Assembly (NCBI RefSeq): GCF_027925025.1
Contig: NZ_AP027058.1
Coordinates: 1,736,001 to 1,800,000, forward strand
Source of the DNA: Limnohabitans sp. MORI2
GTDB lineage: Bacteria > Pseudomonadota > Gammaproteobacteria > Burkholderiales > Burkholderiaceae_C
Length of the DNA: 64,000 nucleotides
Direction of reading: 5' to 3'
In this document: in pieces, positions 44,219 through 52,246 of the stretch
Position numbering within the stretch: position 1 is the stretch's first letter
Layout: every line of letters starts with the position of its first letter
The notes under the pieces: model-generated
The model's input: only the letters and a program-made list of their open reading frames with translations
Database searches by the model: none
What the model was told of the DNA's origin: nothing
Made by a program: the position numbers and the translations under genes

Positions 44219-44932
44219 TCATTGAGGCACCAAGCACCAAGGTGCTTGGTACTCCACGAGGCCCATCCACAAGATCCAACCTGAGCTGACAGCCAAAGCC
44301 AACCCTGCCAAGCGCACGCCCCATGCACCATTACCTGTGTGCATGACTTGCCCCGCTCGCAAGCGCAACCAAATCCAAGGCCCCACGGTCAACACCACCG
44401 CGCTGCCTAACGCAAACAGCGCCATCACTGCAGCACCTTCGATGGGGCTATTGCTCAACGCAGCCACGAGCAGCGCACCATAGAGCAAACCACAGGGCAT
44501 CAACGCCCACAGGGCACCAAGCACCACGGCTCCCCCATGACGTAATTTGAGATGGGCCGTCATGCTTTGCACACGACGCCAAATGCCGCGTCCCACATCT
44601 TCTAACCAAATGGGCTGCTCACCACGCCAGAGCAACAACCCGCCCACCATGAAGGCGACGATGTGCAACAACGTCCACAAAGGGCGAAATACCGCTGACT
44701 GAGTACTCAGCCAGCCCACACCTTGCATGGTGCTGGCAGCCACTGCACCCAAAGCGCTGTAGCCGATGACGCGCCCGAGTTGAAATAAGAGCATGGCTGA
44801 CACACCCTGCCCGCCCGTTTGTTTTTGGGCCGCACGACCAATGCCTGCACACGCCGCACCGCACATGGCCAAACAGTGCGGCCCACCCGCGAGCCCCATG
44901 AGGAGTGCGGTGAGAGCCAGAGTTGTGTTCAT
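44219..44932 (-). CDS. SafE/DsbD_2-type membrane protein of the cbb3 neighbourhood
   Basis: A 237-residue membrane protein with about six helices and the motif GPHCLAMCGAACAG at the N-terminus, typical of the DsbD_2 (PF13386) group often annotated TauE/SafE. The cysteines suggest metal or redox handling. It overlaps hemN by one base (TGATG) and lies in the anaerobic/microaerobic block, where such genes often go with cbb3 oxidase assembly and copper delivery. That role is inference. Confidence 0.82.
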   Translation of the reverse strand: MNTTLALTALLMGLAGGPHCLAMCGAACAGIGRAAQKQTGGQGVSAMLLFQLGRVIGYSALGAVAASTMQGVGWLSTQSAVFRPLWTLLHIVAFMVGGLLLWRGEQPIWLEDVGRGIWRRVQSMTAHLKLRHGGAVVLGALWALMPCGLLYGALLVAALSNSPIEGAAVMALFALGSAVVLTVGPWIWLRLRAGQVMHTGNGAWGVRLAGLALAVSSGWILWMGLVEYQAPWCLVPQ

Positions 44933-46320
44933 CAGATGATTTTAGAGAACCTAGCTCGGTTCTTGTCAGCCTGCAGGTATTTGTCAAACACCATGGCGAC
45001 GCCACGCACAAAAAACCAGCCCAGCTCAGTCACGTGAATACCGGTGTCATCGATGGTCAACAAGCCCTGTTCTTGCATCGTCGCCAAGGCCTCCATCTCG
45101 GGGGCGAAGTACTGCTTGAAGTCGACCAAATGCGACAACTCCACCGATTCAAACAGCACACTACCCTGACACATCAACGCCATGATGACGGTGCGACGCA
45201 CCAAGTCATCACGCGAGAGCGCCATGCCACGGGCCACGGGCAAACGGCCTTGGTTGAGCAAGTCGTAATACTCGTCCAAGGTCTTCACATTTTGGCTGAA
45301 GGTGGGGCCCACGCGACCGATTGATGAGACGCCCAAAGCAATCAAGTCGCAATCGGGCTGCGTGCTGTAGCCTTGGAAATTTCGGTGCAAACGGCCTTGG
45401 CGTTTGGCCACAGCCAGCGCATCGTTGGGCAAAGCAAAGTGGTCCATGCCCACATACACATAACCCGCCTCCACCAACACGCGCATCGCGCTGGACAACA
45501 TAACCAGTTTAGACGCGGCAGGCGGCAAATCTTGCGTGTGGATACGGCGTTGCGGCTTGAAGCGCTCCGGCAAGTGCGCATACGCATACAAGGCAATGCG
45601 GTCAGGGCGCAACTGGGTGATTTTTTCAAGCGTGCGTTCAAACGTTTCTGGCGTTTGCATAGGCAAACCATAAATCAAATCGGCATTGACAGATTCAAAA
45701 CCCAACTCTCGAGCCGCAGCCACCAAGTCAAACACCTGTTCAGCAGGTTGAATACGGTGCACCGCTTTTTGCACGGCAGGCTCAAAGTCTTGCACGCCAA
45801 AGCTCAAGCGGTTAAAGCCCTGCTCTGCCAAATGCGCCAAGCGTTCACGCGTGACGGTGCGCGGATCAATCTCGACCGAGTATTCACCGCCAGGCGCAAA
45901 CTGAAAATTGCGACGCAGCATGGCCATCAGCTGAGCCAACTCGGCATCATTCAAAAACGTGGGACTGCCACCACCCAAGTGCAATTGCGACACCACTTGG
46001 CCTTGACCCAAGTGCGCAATGTTCAGATCCACCTCACGCTCAAGGTAGCGCAAATATTCAGCGCCGCGCTCGTAGTGCTTGGTGATGATTTTGTTGCACG
46101 CGCAGTAGTAGCAAAGTGACTCACAAAACGGAATGTGCACGTACAGGGACAAGGGGTACGCTTTGGTGCCCACGCCATCGCGTCGTTGCTCTAACGCTTG
46201 CAAATAGTCTGCCTCGCCAAATGCTTCCACAAATCGATCAGCCGTCGGGTATGAGGTGTAACGAGGCCCTGCCACGTCATAGCGCTGCAAGAGTTCTGGG
46301 TTCAAGACAAGAGAATGCAT
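44932..46320 (-). CDS. hemN: Oxygen-independent coproporphyrinogen III oxidase
   Basis: A 462-residue radical SAM enzyme converting coproporphyrinogen III to protoporphyrinogen IX without O2. The 4Fe-4S motif is HIPFCESLCYYCACN (C-x3-C-x2-C plus the HemN-type fourth cysteine), followed by LHLGGGSPTFL and EIDPRTVT. The ATG at 46320 gives the usual start MHSLVLNPELLQRYD. An FNR site at 46374-46387 lies at class II distance from a -10, so it is FNR-activated under low oxygen. Confidence 0.95.
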   Translation of the reverse strand: MHSLVLNPELLQRYDVAGPRYTSYPTADRFVEAFGEADYLQALEQRRDGVGTKAYPLSLYVHIPFCESLCYYCACNKIITKHYERGAEYLRYLEREVDLNIAHLGQGQVVSQLHLGGGSPTFLNDAELAQLMAMLRRNFQFAPGGEYSVEIDPRTVTRERLAHLAEQGFNRLSFGVQDFEPAVQKAVHRIQPAEQVFDLVAAARELGFESVNADLIYGLPMQTPETFERTLEKITQLRPDRIALYAYAHLPERFKPQRRIHTQDLPPAASKLVMLSSAMRVLVEAGYVYVGMDHFALPNDALAVAKRQGRLHRNFQGYSTQPDCDLIALGVSSIGRVGPTFSQNVKTLDEYYDLLNQGRLPVARGMALSRDDLVRRTVIMALMCQGSVLFESVELSHLVDFKQYFAPEMEALATMQEQGLLTIDDTGIHVTELGWFFVRGVAMVFDKYLQADKNRARFSKII

Positions 46321-46345
46321 AAGTTCACACCTAAATTTGCGCTCC

Positions 46346-46351
46346 ATAATA
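46346..46351 (-). promoter_or_regulatory. -10 element of the FNR-dependent hemN promoter
   Basis: TATTAT on the minus strand, 5 of 6 matches to TATAAT. If the FNR site is centred at -41.5, the start is 46339 and this hexamer falls exactly at -12 to -7. Confidence 0.7.
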
Positions 46352-46373
46352 GAGGCGTCACCGCTGATAAAAG

Positions 46374-46387
46374 TTGACTTGTGTCAA
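46374..46387. promoter_or_regulatory. FNR binding site between hemN and fnr
   Basis: TTGAC-TTGT-GTCAA, a perfect inverted repeat close to the FNR consensus TTGAT-N4-ATCAA. It is placed for class II activation of hemN and lies just upstream of the fnr start, where it would allow autoregulation. It overlaps an in-frame GTG (46381) that might otherwise be taken as the fnr start. Confidence 0.87.
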
Positions 46388-46407
46388 CACAAAGTCCATC
46401 CGTTCCC

Positions 46408-47127
46408 ATGAGTTCTACCAGTATCAAAGTCGCTTGTTCTAACTGCAATTTGCGCGAGCTCTGCATGCCGCTTGGTTTGAATGAAACCGAGATGGAGCGT
46501 GTCGACGAAATGGTAGCAACCCGCCGCAAAGTGGCACGTGGCGACAACCTGTTTAGAAATGGCGATAAGTTCAACGCGCTGTATGCCATCCGAACCGGTT
46601 TTTTTAAAACCCGCATTTCGGCAGAAGATGGTCGCGATCAGGTAACGGGTTTCCAAATGGCCGGCGAGATCATCGGTTTAGACGGCATCGTGAGTGATCA
46701 CCACACGTGTGACGCTGTGGCGCTGGAAGATGCCGAAGTGTGTGTCATGCCTTTTGATCGCATTGAAGATCTCTCGCGTGAAATCACCTCTTTGCAACGC
46801 CATGTGCACAAAATCATGAGCCGTGAAATCGTGCGAGAAAACGGGGTCATGTTGCTCTTAGGCAGCATGCGTGCCGAGGAGCGTTTGGCGGCATTCTTGC
46901 TCAACTTGGTACAACGCCTGCATGCGCGTGGCTTCTCTCAATCGGAGTTGGTGTTGCGCATGACGCGTGAAGAAATTGGCAGCTATTTGGGCCTCAAATT
47001 AGAAACCGTGAGCCGCACATTTTCAAAGTTTGCAGAAGACGGCATTGTCGAAGTCAAGCAACGCCATGTCCGCATCCTGAACCCAGATGGGCTCAAGCTC
47101 ATCGTCAACGCACCCAGCTGTCACTGA
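46408..47127 (+). CDS. fnr: FNR oxygen-sensing transcription regulator
   Basis: A 239-residue Crp/FNR regulator. The 4Fe-4S ligands are Cys10, Cys13, Cys19 (CSNCNLRELC) and Cys112 (EVCVMPFD), the same spacing as E. coli Cys20/23/29/122. The C-terminal helix-turn-helix TREEIGSYLGLKLETVSRTFSKF has the ETVSR recognition residues (E. coli ETISR). It activates hemN and the cbb3 genes when oxygen is low. ATG 46408 is preferred over GTG 46381, which sits in the FNR site. Confidence 0.95.
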   Translation: MSSTSIKVACSNCNLRELCMPLGLNETEMERVDEMVATRRKVARGDNLFRNGDKFNALYAIRTGFFKTRISAEDGRDQVTGFQMAGEIIGLDGIVSDHHTCDAVALEDAEVCVMPFDRIEDLSREITSLQRHVHKIMSREIVRENGVMLLLGSMRAEERLAAFLLNLVQRLHARGFSQSELVLRMTREEIGSYLGLKLETVSRTFSKFAEDGIVEVKQRHVRILNPDGLKLIVNAPSCH

Positions 47128-47148
47128 GCGCAGCGCAAGCCGCAAGGC

Positions 47149-47424
47149 TTAGGGCTTTTTATCAGCATCCACTCTGGGCGTGACCACATGGTTACGCGAT
47201 TGCATCGCAGGTGCCAGCTGCATGTCTTTCTCAGCAGCCAAGGTTTTATTGATATCTAGGCCGCGTTTGTAATAGTCTTCAGCCAGCACAGGATCTGGCG
47301 ACCGAATGGCGATGAACAACGTTACAAAGCCCGCCACAATCACAGCCGCTGGGCCTGCAATGATGAGCCACACGTGACCATATTGCCACCATCGTTTGGT
47401 ATCAGAAGTTTGGTTGCTTGTCAT
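47149..47424 (-). CDS. FixH-like cbb3 assembly protein
   Basis: A 91-residue protein with one N-terminal membrane helix (VWLIIAGPAAVIVAGFVTLFIAI) and the FixH-type DPVLAEDYYKRGLDINKTLA segment; shorter than rhizobial FixH. It lies three bases after ccoG, as in cbb3 assembly operons. Role in oxidase maturation inferred from family and place. Confidence 0.8.
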   Translation of the reverse strand: MTSNQTSDTKRWWQYGHVWLIIAGPAAVIVAGFVTLFIAIRSPDPVLAEDYYKRGLDINKTLAAEKDMQLAPAMQSRNHVVTPRVDADKKP

Positions 47425-47427
47425 GAT

Positions 47428-48876
47428 TTACCTTGGAACGATGAACACAGATTTTTCAACAACCACATCATCCGTGTCGGTTGCCTGAATTTCAAATTGG
47501 ATTTTGTGTGAACCACTTGGGGCTGAGCCGTAAGGAATGTCTGCACGCAACACCACCCAGCGCGCCTGCGCTGGCTCGACCAGCACTTCTTTGTCTGTGG
47601 TGATTTGCAAACCAGTCAAGCCCTTGGCCGACAAACGATAAGTCCTCGCCACTTCGGCGGCGTTCATAATTTGTAAGCGGTACACATTCTCCAGCGTGCC
47701 GCTTTCGGTGATGCGTGACAGGGTCGAGCGATCTCGCACCACGTCCACCTTGAACGGCGTACGCAAACCCAACGACACCAATAAGCTGAGCGTGATTGCC
47801 ACCAAAATCATGGTGTAAATCTGAATGCGTGGGCGCATGACGCGTTGCCAAATTTGCTTAGGCGTCCACTTGTTGTCCAAGGCGTTTTGGGTGGAGTAAC
47901 GCACCAAACCTTTGGCGTAACCCAGCTTATCCATCACGGTATCGCACACATCGGCACAGGCACCACAGCCAATGCACTCGTACTGCAAACCATCACGGAT
48001 ATCAATACCTGTGGGGCACACCTGCACGCACAAGGTGCAGTCCACACAGGCCCCTAAATTCAAGGCAGCAACATCAGCACTCTTCGAGCGTGGGCCGCGT
48101 GGCTCGCCACGTTCAGCGTCATAGGTGACGATGAGCGTGTCGTTGTCAAACATTGCGCTTTGAAAGCGCGCATAGGGGCACATGTATTTGCAAATTTGCT
48201 CACGCATGAAGCCCGCATTGCCATAGGTGGCAAACGCATAAAAGAAAACCCAAAAGAGTTCCCACGAAGACATTTGCGTGAGGAAGAACTCCATCACCAA
48301 CTCACGAATCGGCGTGAAGTAACCCACGAAGGTAAAGCCTGTCCAGATCGAGAGAAAGATCCAAATCAGGTGCTTGTACCATTTCTTGACCAGTTTCTCG
48401 AGTGAGAAATCTGCATCATCCAAGCGCATGCGGGCTGAACGATCGCCCTCGATCTTGCGCTCGATCCACAAAAAGATTTCGCTGTACACCGTTTGTGGGC
48501 AGGCGTAGCCACACCACAAGCGCCCTGCTACGGCGGTAAACAAAAACAGCGCCAAGGCTGAGATCACCAATAAGCCGGTGAGGTAAATGAAGTCCTGCGG
48601 GTACAAGACCAAACCAAAAATATAAAAACGGCGCGAAGTAAGGTCAAACAACACCGCTTGGCGTGTGCCCCACTCAAACCACGGCAAACCGTAAAAAATC
48701 AGCTGCGTCAGGACTACAAAAATCCAACGCCAATAAGCAAAGATACCCTCGACAGAGCGAGGGTAGATTTTTTTAGATGCAGCATAAAGCGAAACCATCG
48801 CCTCGTCCGCAGAGCCCGAAGGCTCTGGAACGATGGGGATGGTTTTGCGCTGCTTAGAGTCGTCAGCAGAATTCAA
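47428..48876 (-). CDS. ccoG: cbb3 oxidase accessory protein CcoG (FixG)
   Basis: A 482-residue polyferredoxin membrane protein with about five helices and two 4Fe-4S binding motifs (CVDCTLCVQVCPTGIDIRDG and CIGCGACADVCDTVMDKLG). CcoG is involved in copper reduction and delivery for cbb3 oxidase. It follows ccoP by six bases and precedes fixH. The C-terminal Ig-like periplasmic domain (ESGTLENVYRLQIMNAAEVARTY) is typical. Confidence 0.94.
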   Translation of the reverse strand: MNSADDSKQRKTIPIVPEPSGSADEAMVSLYAASKKIYPRSVEGIFAYWRWIFVVLTQLIFYGLPWFEWGTRQAVLFDLTSRRFYIFGLVLYPQDFIYLTGLLVISALALFLFTAVAGRLWCGYACPQTVYSEIFLWIERKIEGDRSARMRLDDADFSLEKLVKKWYKHLIWIFLSIWTGFTFVGYFTPIRELVMEFFLTQMSSWELFWVFFYAFATYGNAGFMREQICKYMCPYARFQSAMFDNDTLIVTYDAERGEPRGPRSKSADVAALNLGACVDCTLCVQVCPTGIDIRDGLQYECIGCGACADVCDTVMDKLGYAKGLVRYSTQNALDNKWTPKQIWQRVMRPRIQIYTMILVAITLSLLVSLGLRTPFKVDVVRDRSTLSRITESGTLENVYRLQIMNAAEVARTYRLSAKGLTGLQITTDKEVLVEPAQARWVVLRADIPYGSAPSGSHKIQFEIQATDTDDVVVEKSVFIVPR

Positions 48877-48882
48877 AGCAAA

Positions 48883-49800
48883 TTACTTCGTGGCAGCAGG
48901 TTTGTTAGAGAAGCCCCAAACATAAGCAGTCAACACGTGGATTTGTGACTCTGTCAAACGGCCTTCTTGTGCAGGCATTTGGTTCACTTTACCGTTGTTG
49001 ATCATGGCGGTGATGGCCTCTTCGCCCCAACCGTGCAACCAGATCTTGTCAGTCAGGTTGGCAGAACCCACCGCTTGCATACCAGCGCCATCAGGGCCGT
49101 GACATGCAGCACATGCACCGAACTTGCCTTTACCCAAAGCGGCACGCACAGAGTCGTGTGGGCTACCAGACAAGCTCATCACGTAGTGAGACACGTTGCG
49201 CACATCGTCAGGTGTACCCACGGCAGCAGCCATAGGAGGCATTTGACCAATGCGACCTTTGGTGATGGTCTCTTTGATCTTGTCGGTTGTGCCGCCGTGC
49301 AACCAGTCCTTGTCGGTCAAGTTGGGGAAGCCTTTTGAACCGCGTGCATCAGAGCCGTGGCACTGTGCGCAGTTGTTCATGAACAAACGCTCGCCCACAG
49401 CCATGGCCTTGGGGTCTTGAGACAGTTGCTCTGGTGTTTGTGCATTGAAAGCCGCATACAGTGGCTCCAACTCTTGGTTGGCTTTGGCCACTTCAGCTTC
49501 GTATTGACCGGCTGAGCTCCAGCCCAATTTGCCAGCAAAGCTACCCAAACCTGGGTATGCCAAACCGTACACCACAGCAAACACCATGGTGATGATGAAC
49601 AACCACAACCACCAACGTGGCAACGGATTGTTCATTTCGCGCAAATCACCGTCCCACACGTGGCCAGTGGTACCGTCTTCTTCGTGTGCAGACACCTTGA
49701 CTTTGGCCGAGAACCACAGCAAAAACGCGCAGTACACGATACCCAAAATTGCAATGGCAGATACGAAGATCGACCAAAAATTACTTGTGAAATCACTCAT
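48883..49800 (-). CDS. ccoP: cbb3 oxidase dihaem cytochrome c subunit
   Basis: A 305-residue membrane-anchored cytochrome c. Two haem c sites: CAQCHGSDARG and CAACHGPDGAG. Two N-terminal helices are visible (FWSIFVSAIAILGIVYCAFLLWF and WWLWLFIITMVFAVVYGLAY). It passes electrons to CcoN. It is followed closely by ccoG. Confidence 0.96.
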   Translation of the reverse strand: MSDFTSNFWSIFVSAIAILGIVYCAFLLWFSAKVKVSAHEEDGTTGHVWDGDLREMNNPLPRWWLWLFIITMVFAVVYGLAYPGLGSFAGKLGWSSAGQYEAEVAKANQELEPLYAAFNAQTPEQLSQDPKAMAVGERLFMNNCAQCHGSDARGSKGFPNLTDKDWLHGGTTDKIKETITKGRIGQMPPMAAAVGTPDDVRNVSHYVMSLSGSPHDSVRAALGKGKFGACAACHGPDGAGMQAVGSANLTDKIWLHGWGEEAITAMINNGKVNQMPAQEGRLTESQIHVLTAYVWGFSNKPAATK

Positions 49801-49831
49801 GATTCGATTCCTTTACAAAGACCTCTAGGCC

Positions 49832-49975
49832 TTAGTCTTGATCGAGGGGCAGCTTCGAGGCTGCCTCAAAATCTTCTTTGTTACGTCGAGAAAAAGCCCA
49901 GACCATGATGCCGACAAACACAGCAAATGACAGCACCGTGGTGATGACTCGCAGATCGTTGACATCCATGGTCAT
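49832..49975 (-). CDS. ccoQ: cbb3 oxidase subunit CcoQ (47 aa)
   Basis: A short gene with one hydrophobic helix (VLSFAVFVGIMVWAFSRRN) and a charged tail ending KLPLDQD. Length and position (between ccoO and ccoP) fit CcoQ/FixQ, which stabilises the complex. The start is ATG 49975 (MVMDVND) or 49969. It falls below most gene-length cutoffs and could easily be missed. Confidence 0.9.
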   Translation of the reverse strand: MTMDVNDLRVITTVLSFAVFVGIMVWAFSRRNKEDFEAASKLPLDQD

Positions 49976-49981
49976 GTCTCC

Positions 49982-50608
49982 TTATTTGAGCGCGAGACCC
50001 AAGCCTTGGAGGTAAGCAATCACAGCTTCAAGTTCAGTTTTACCTGTCACATCTTCCGCTGCTTTAGCGATTTCTTCATCCGTATAAGGCACGCCCACTT
50101 TACGCAAAGCGCTCATGTTGGCAGGCACTTGTGCAGCGTTCACCACGTTCTTAGCCAACCATGGGTATTCAGGCATGTTGGACTCAGGCACCACATCGCG
50201 TGGATTGTTCAAGTGAACACGGTGCCATTCGTCGCTGTACTTGCCGCCCACGCGAGCCAAGTCTGGACCGGTGCGCTTGCTGCCCCATTGGAAGGGGTGG
50301 TCATACACAGACTCGCCAGCCACTGAGTAGTGACCGTAACGCAGTGTTTCTGCGCGGAAGGGACGAATCATTTGTGAATGGCAGTTGTAGCAACCTTCGC
50401 GGATGTACACATCGCGACCAGCCAACTGCAATGCGGTGTAAGGCTTGACGCCCGTCACAGGTTCAGTGGTGGATTTTTGGAAGAACAAAGGCACGATCTC
50501 GACCAAGCCGCCGAAAGCTACAGCGATCAAGATCAACACGATCATCAAAAAGTTGCTGGTCTCCACACGTGCGTGTGACAAGCCGCCTTGGGAATGGTTA
50601 TCAGACAT
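49982..50608 (-). CDS. ccoO: cbb3 oxidase monohaem cytochrome c subunit
   Basis: A 208-residue membrane cytochrome with the haem site [12 protein letters not shown] and an N-terminal helix ([24 protein letters not shown]). It accepts electrons from the bc1 complex or cytochromes and hands them to CcoN. Ten bases separate it from ccoN. Confidence 0.96.
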   Translation of the reverse strand: MSDNHSQGGLSHARVETSNFLMIVLILIAVAFGGLVEIVPLFFQKSTTEPVTGVKPYTALQLAGRDVYIREGCYNCHSQMIRPFRAETLRYGHYSVAGESVYDHPFQWGSKRTGPDLARVGGKYSDEWHRVHLNNPRDVVPESNMPEYPWLAKNVVNAAQVPANMSALRKVGVPYTDEEIAKAAEDVTGKTELEAVIAYLQGLGLALK

Positions 50609-50618
50609 TTATTTCTCC

Positions 50619-52046
50619 TCAGGCGTGTGCAGGTGCTGGAATGGCAACGGTGGCTGCTTGACCGTTGGTCGCAGTTTTCACAACGTTCCACAACATGATG
50701 ATCATGCCGCTCAGGTACAGCAAGCCGCCGCACACACGAATCACGTAGAACGGATAAGTGGCTTTGACAGACTCCACGAAGGTGTAAGTCAATGTGCCGT
50801 CCGCATTGATAGCGCGCCACATCAAACCTTGCATCACACCGGCAATCCACATGGCAGCGATGTACAACACGATACCGATGGTGGCCAACCAGAAGTGCAC
50901 TTCGATGGCTTTGACGCTGAACATTTCCTTGCGGCCAAACAACTTAGGCACCAAGTAATAGATAGACCCCATGGACACCAAGCCCACCCAGCCCAAAGCA
51001 CCAGAGTGCACGTGGCCCACGGTCCAATCGGTGTAGTGAGACAAAGCGTTCACTGTCTTGATGGCCATCATGGGACCTTCGAACGTGGACATACCGTAGA
51101 ACGACAAGGACACGATCAAGAAGCGCAAGATAGGGTCGTCACGCAGTTTGTGCCATGCGCCAGACAAGGTCATGATGCCGTTGATCATGCCGCCCCAGCT
51201 AGGAGCCAACAACACCAAAGAGAACACCATACCCAAAGACTGAGTCCAGTCAGGCAACGCGGTGTAGTGCAAGTGGTGAGGACCCGCCCACATGTAAGTG
51301 AAGATCAAAGCCCAGAAGTGGACGATGGACAAACGGTAAGAGTAAACAGGGCGACCAGCTTGCTTGGGGATGAAGTAGTACATCATGCCCAAGAAGCCAG
51401 CGGTCAAGAAGAAGCCCACGGCATTGTGGCCGTACCACCACTGCACCATGGCGTCTTGTGCGCCAGCGTATGCAGAGTAAGACTTCATCATGCCAGCAGG
51501 AATCGCTGCGCTATTGACGATGTGCAACAAAGCCACCGCAATAATGAAGGCACCGTAGAACCAGTTGGCCACATAAATGTGTTTGATCTTGCGTGTACCG
51601 ACGGTGCCGAAGAACACCACAGCGTACGCAACCCACACCACAGCGATCAAGATGTCGATGGGCCACTCGAGTTCAGCGTATTCCTTACCTTGGGTAAAAC
51701 CCAAAGGCAAGCTCACAGCCGCAGCCAAGATGACCAACTGCCAACCCCAGAAGGTGAAGGAAGCGAGCTTAGGCAAGAACAAAGCGGTGTGGCAAGTGCG
51801 CTGCACCACGTAGTAACTGGTCGCAAACAGCGCAGAACCGCCGAACGCAAAAATCACCGCATTGGTGTGCAACGGACGCAGACGACCGTAAGTCAACCAA
51901 GGGATACCAAAGTTAAGTTCAGGCCAAGCAAGCTGCGATGCGACGATAACGCCCACCAACATGCCCACAACGCCCCAAACCACCGCCATGATGGAAAACT
52001 GCCGTACAACGGTATCGTTGTAAACAGCGTGCTCTGATGTGTTCAT
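50619..52046 (-). CDS. ccoN: cbb3 oxidase catalytic subunit I
   Basis: A 475-residue oxygen-reducing subunit with about 12 helices. Haem/Cu ligands: [54 protein letters not shown] and the late [11 protein letters not shown]. cbb3 oxidases have high oxygen affinity and work at low oxygen. Its FNR-dependent promoter lies immediately upstream within the end of ccoS. Confidence 0.97.
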   Translation of the reverse strand: MNTSEHAVYNDTVVRQFSIMAVVWGVVGMLVGVIVASQLAWPELNFGIPWLTYGRLRPLHTNAVIFAFGGSALFATSYYVVQRTCHTALFLPKLASFTFWGWQLVILAAAVSLPLGFTQGKEYAELEWPIDILIAVVWVAYAVVFFGTVGTRKIKHIYVANWFYGAFIIAVALLHIVNSAAIPAGMMKSYSAYAGAQDAMVQWWYGHNAVGFFLTAGFLGMMYYFIPKQAGRPVYSYRLSIVHFWALIFTYMWAGPHHLHYTALPDWTQSLGMVFSLVLLAPSWGGMINGIMTLSGAWHKLRDDPILRFLIVSLSFYGMSTFEGPMMAIKTVNALSHYTDWTVGHVHSGALGWVGLVSMGSIYYLVPKLFGRKEMFSVKAIEVHFWLATIGIVLYIAAMWIAGVMQGLMWRAINADGTLTYTFVESVKATYPFYVIRVCGGLLYLSGMIIMLWNVVKTATNGQAATVAIPAPAHA

Positions 52047-52070
52047 CGGTCACCTTTCATTTTTCAAACC

Positions 52071-52076
52071 AGTATC
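52071..52076 (-). promoter_or_regulatory. -10 element of the FNR-dependent ccoN promoter
   Basis: GATACT on the minus strand, 4 of 6 matches to TATAAT, at exactly -12 to -7 if the FNR site at 52099-52112 is at -41.5 (start 52064, 18 bases before ccoN). Confidence 0.65.
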
Positions 52077-52098
52077 CTCAAATAACTCAAAAAAGTTA

Positions 52099-52112
52099 TT
52101 GATTCAAATCAA
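52099..52112. promoter_or_regulatory. FNR binding site upstream of ccoN
   Basis: TTGAT-TCAA-ATCAA, an exact consensus match, overlapping the ccoS stop codon. It is at class II spacing from the ccoN -10, so ccoNOQP-GH is expected to be switched on at low oxygen independently of ccoIS. Confidence 0.9.
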
Positions 52113-52246
52113 TCGTCTCGAAGAATACGCTCGCCTTCTTGCTCTACGCTGTCAAATTGGCCTCTATGGATGGCCCACCAGAGGCCTCCCAAGATGAAAA
52201 GAACCAAAAGCACCGACAGCGGGATCAACAAATACAAGATATCCAT
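52109..52246 (-). CDS. ccoS: cbb3 oxidase assembly protein CcoS (45 aa)
   Basis: A 45-residue protein with one helix (ILYLLIPLSVLLVLFILGGLW) and a charged tail, as in CcoS/FixS. CcoS is needed to insert cofactors into cbb3 oxidase. It overlaps the ccoI stop (TGATG), so translation is coupled. The longer reading frame to 52384 lies inside ccoI and is not used. Confidence 0.9.
   Translation of the reverse strand: MDILYLLIPLSVLLVLFILGGLWWAIHRGQFDSVEQEGERILRDD

Noticed and set aside
46381..46407. GTG at 46381 as fnr start
   Set aside because: It lies inside a perfect FNR operator and adds nine residues that do not preserve any family feature; ATG 46408 puts the cysteines at the normal spacing.
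50445..52037. 530-residue plus-strand open frame opposite ccoN
   Set aside because: Low-complexity His/Gln-rich antisense frame; ccoN is complete on the other strand.
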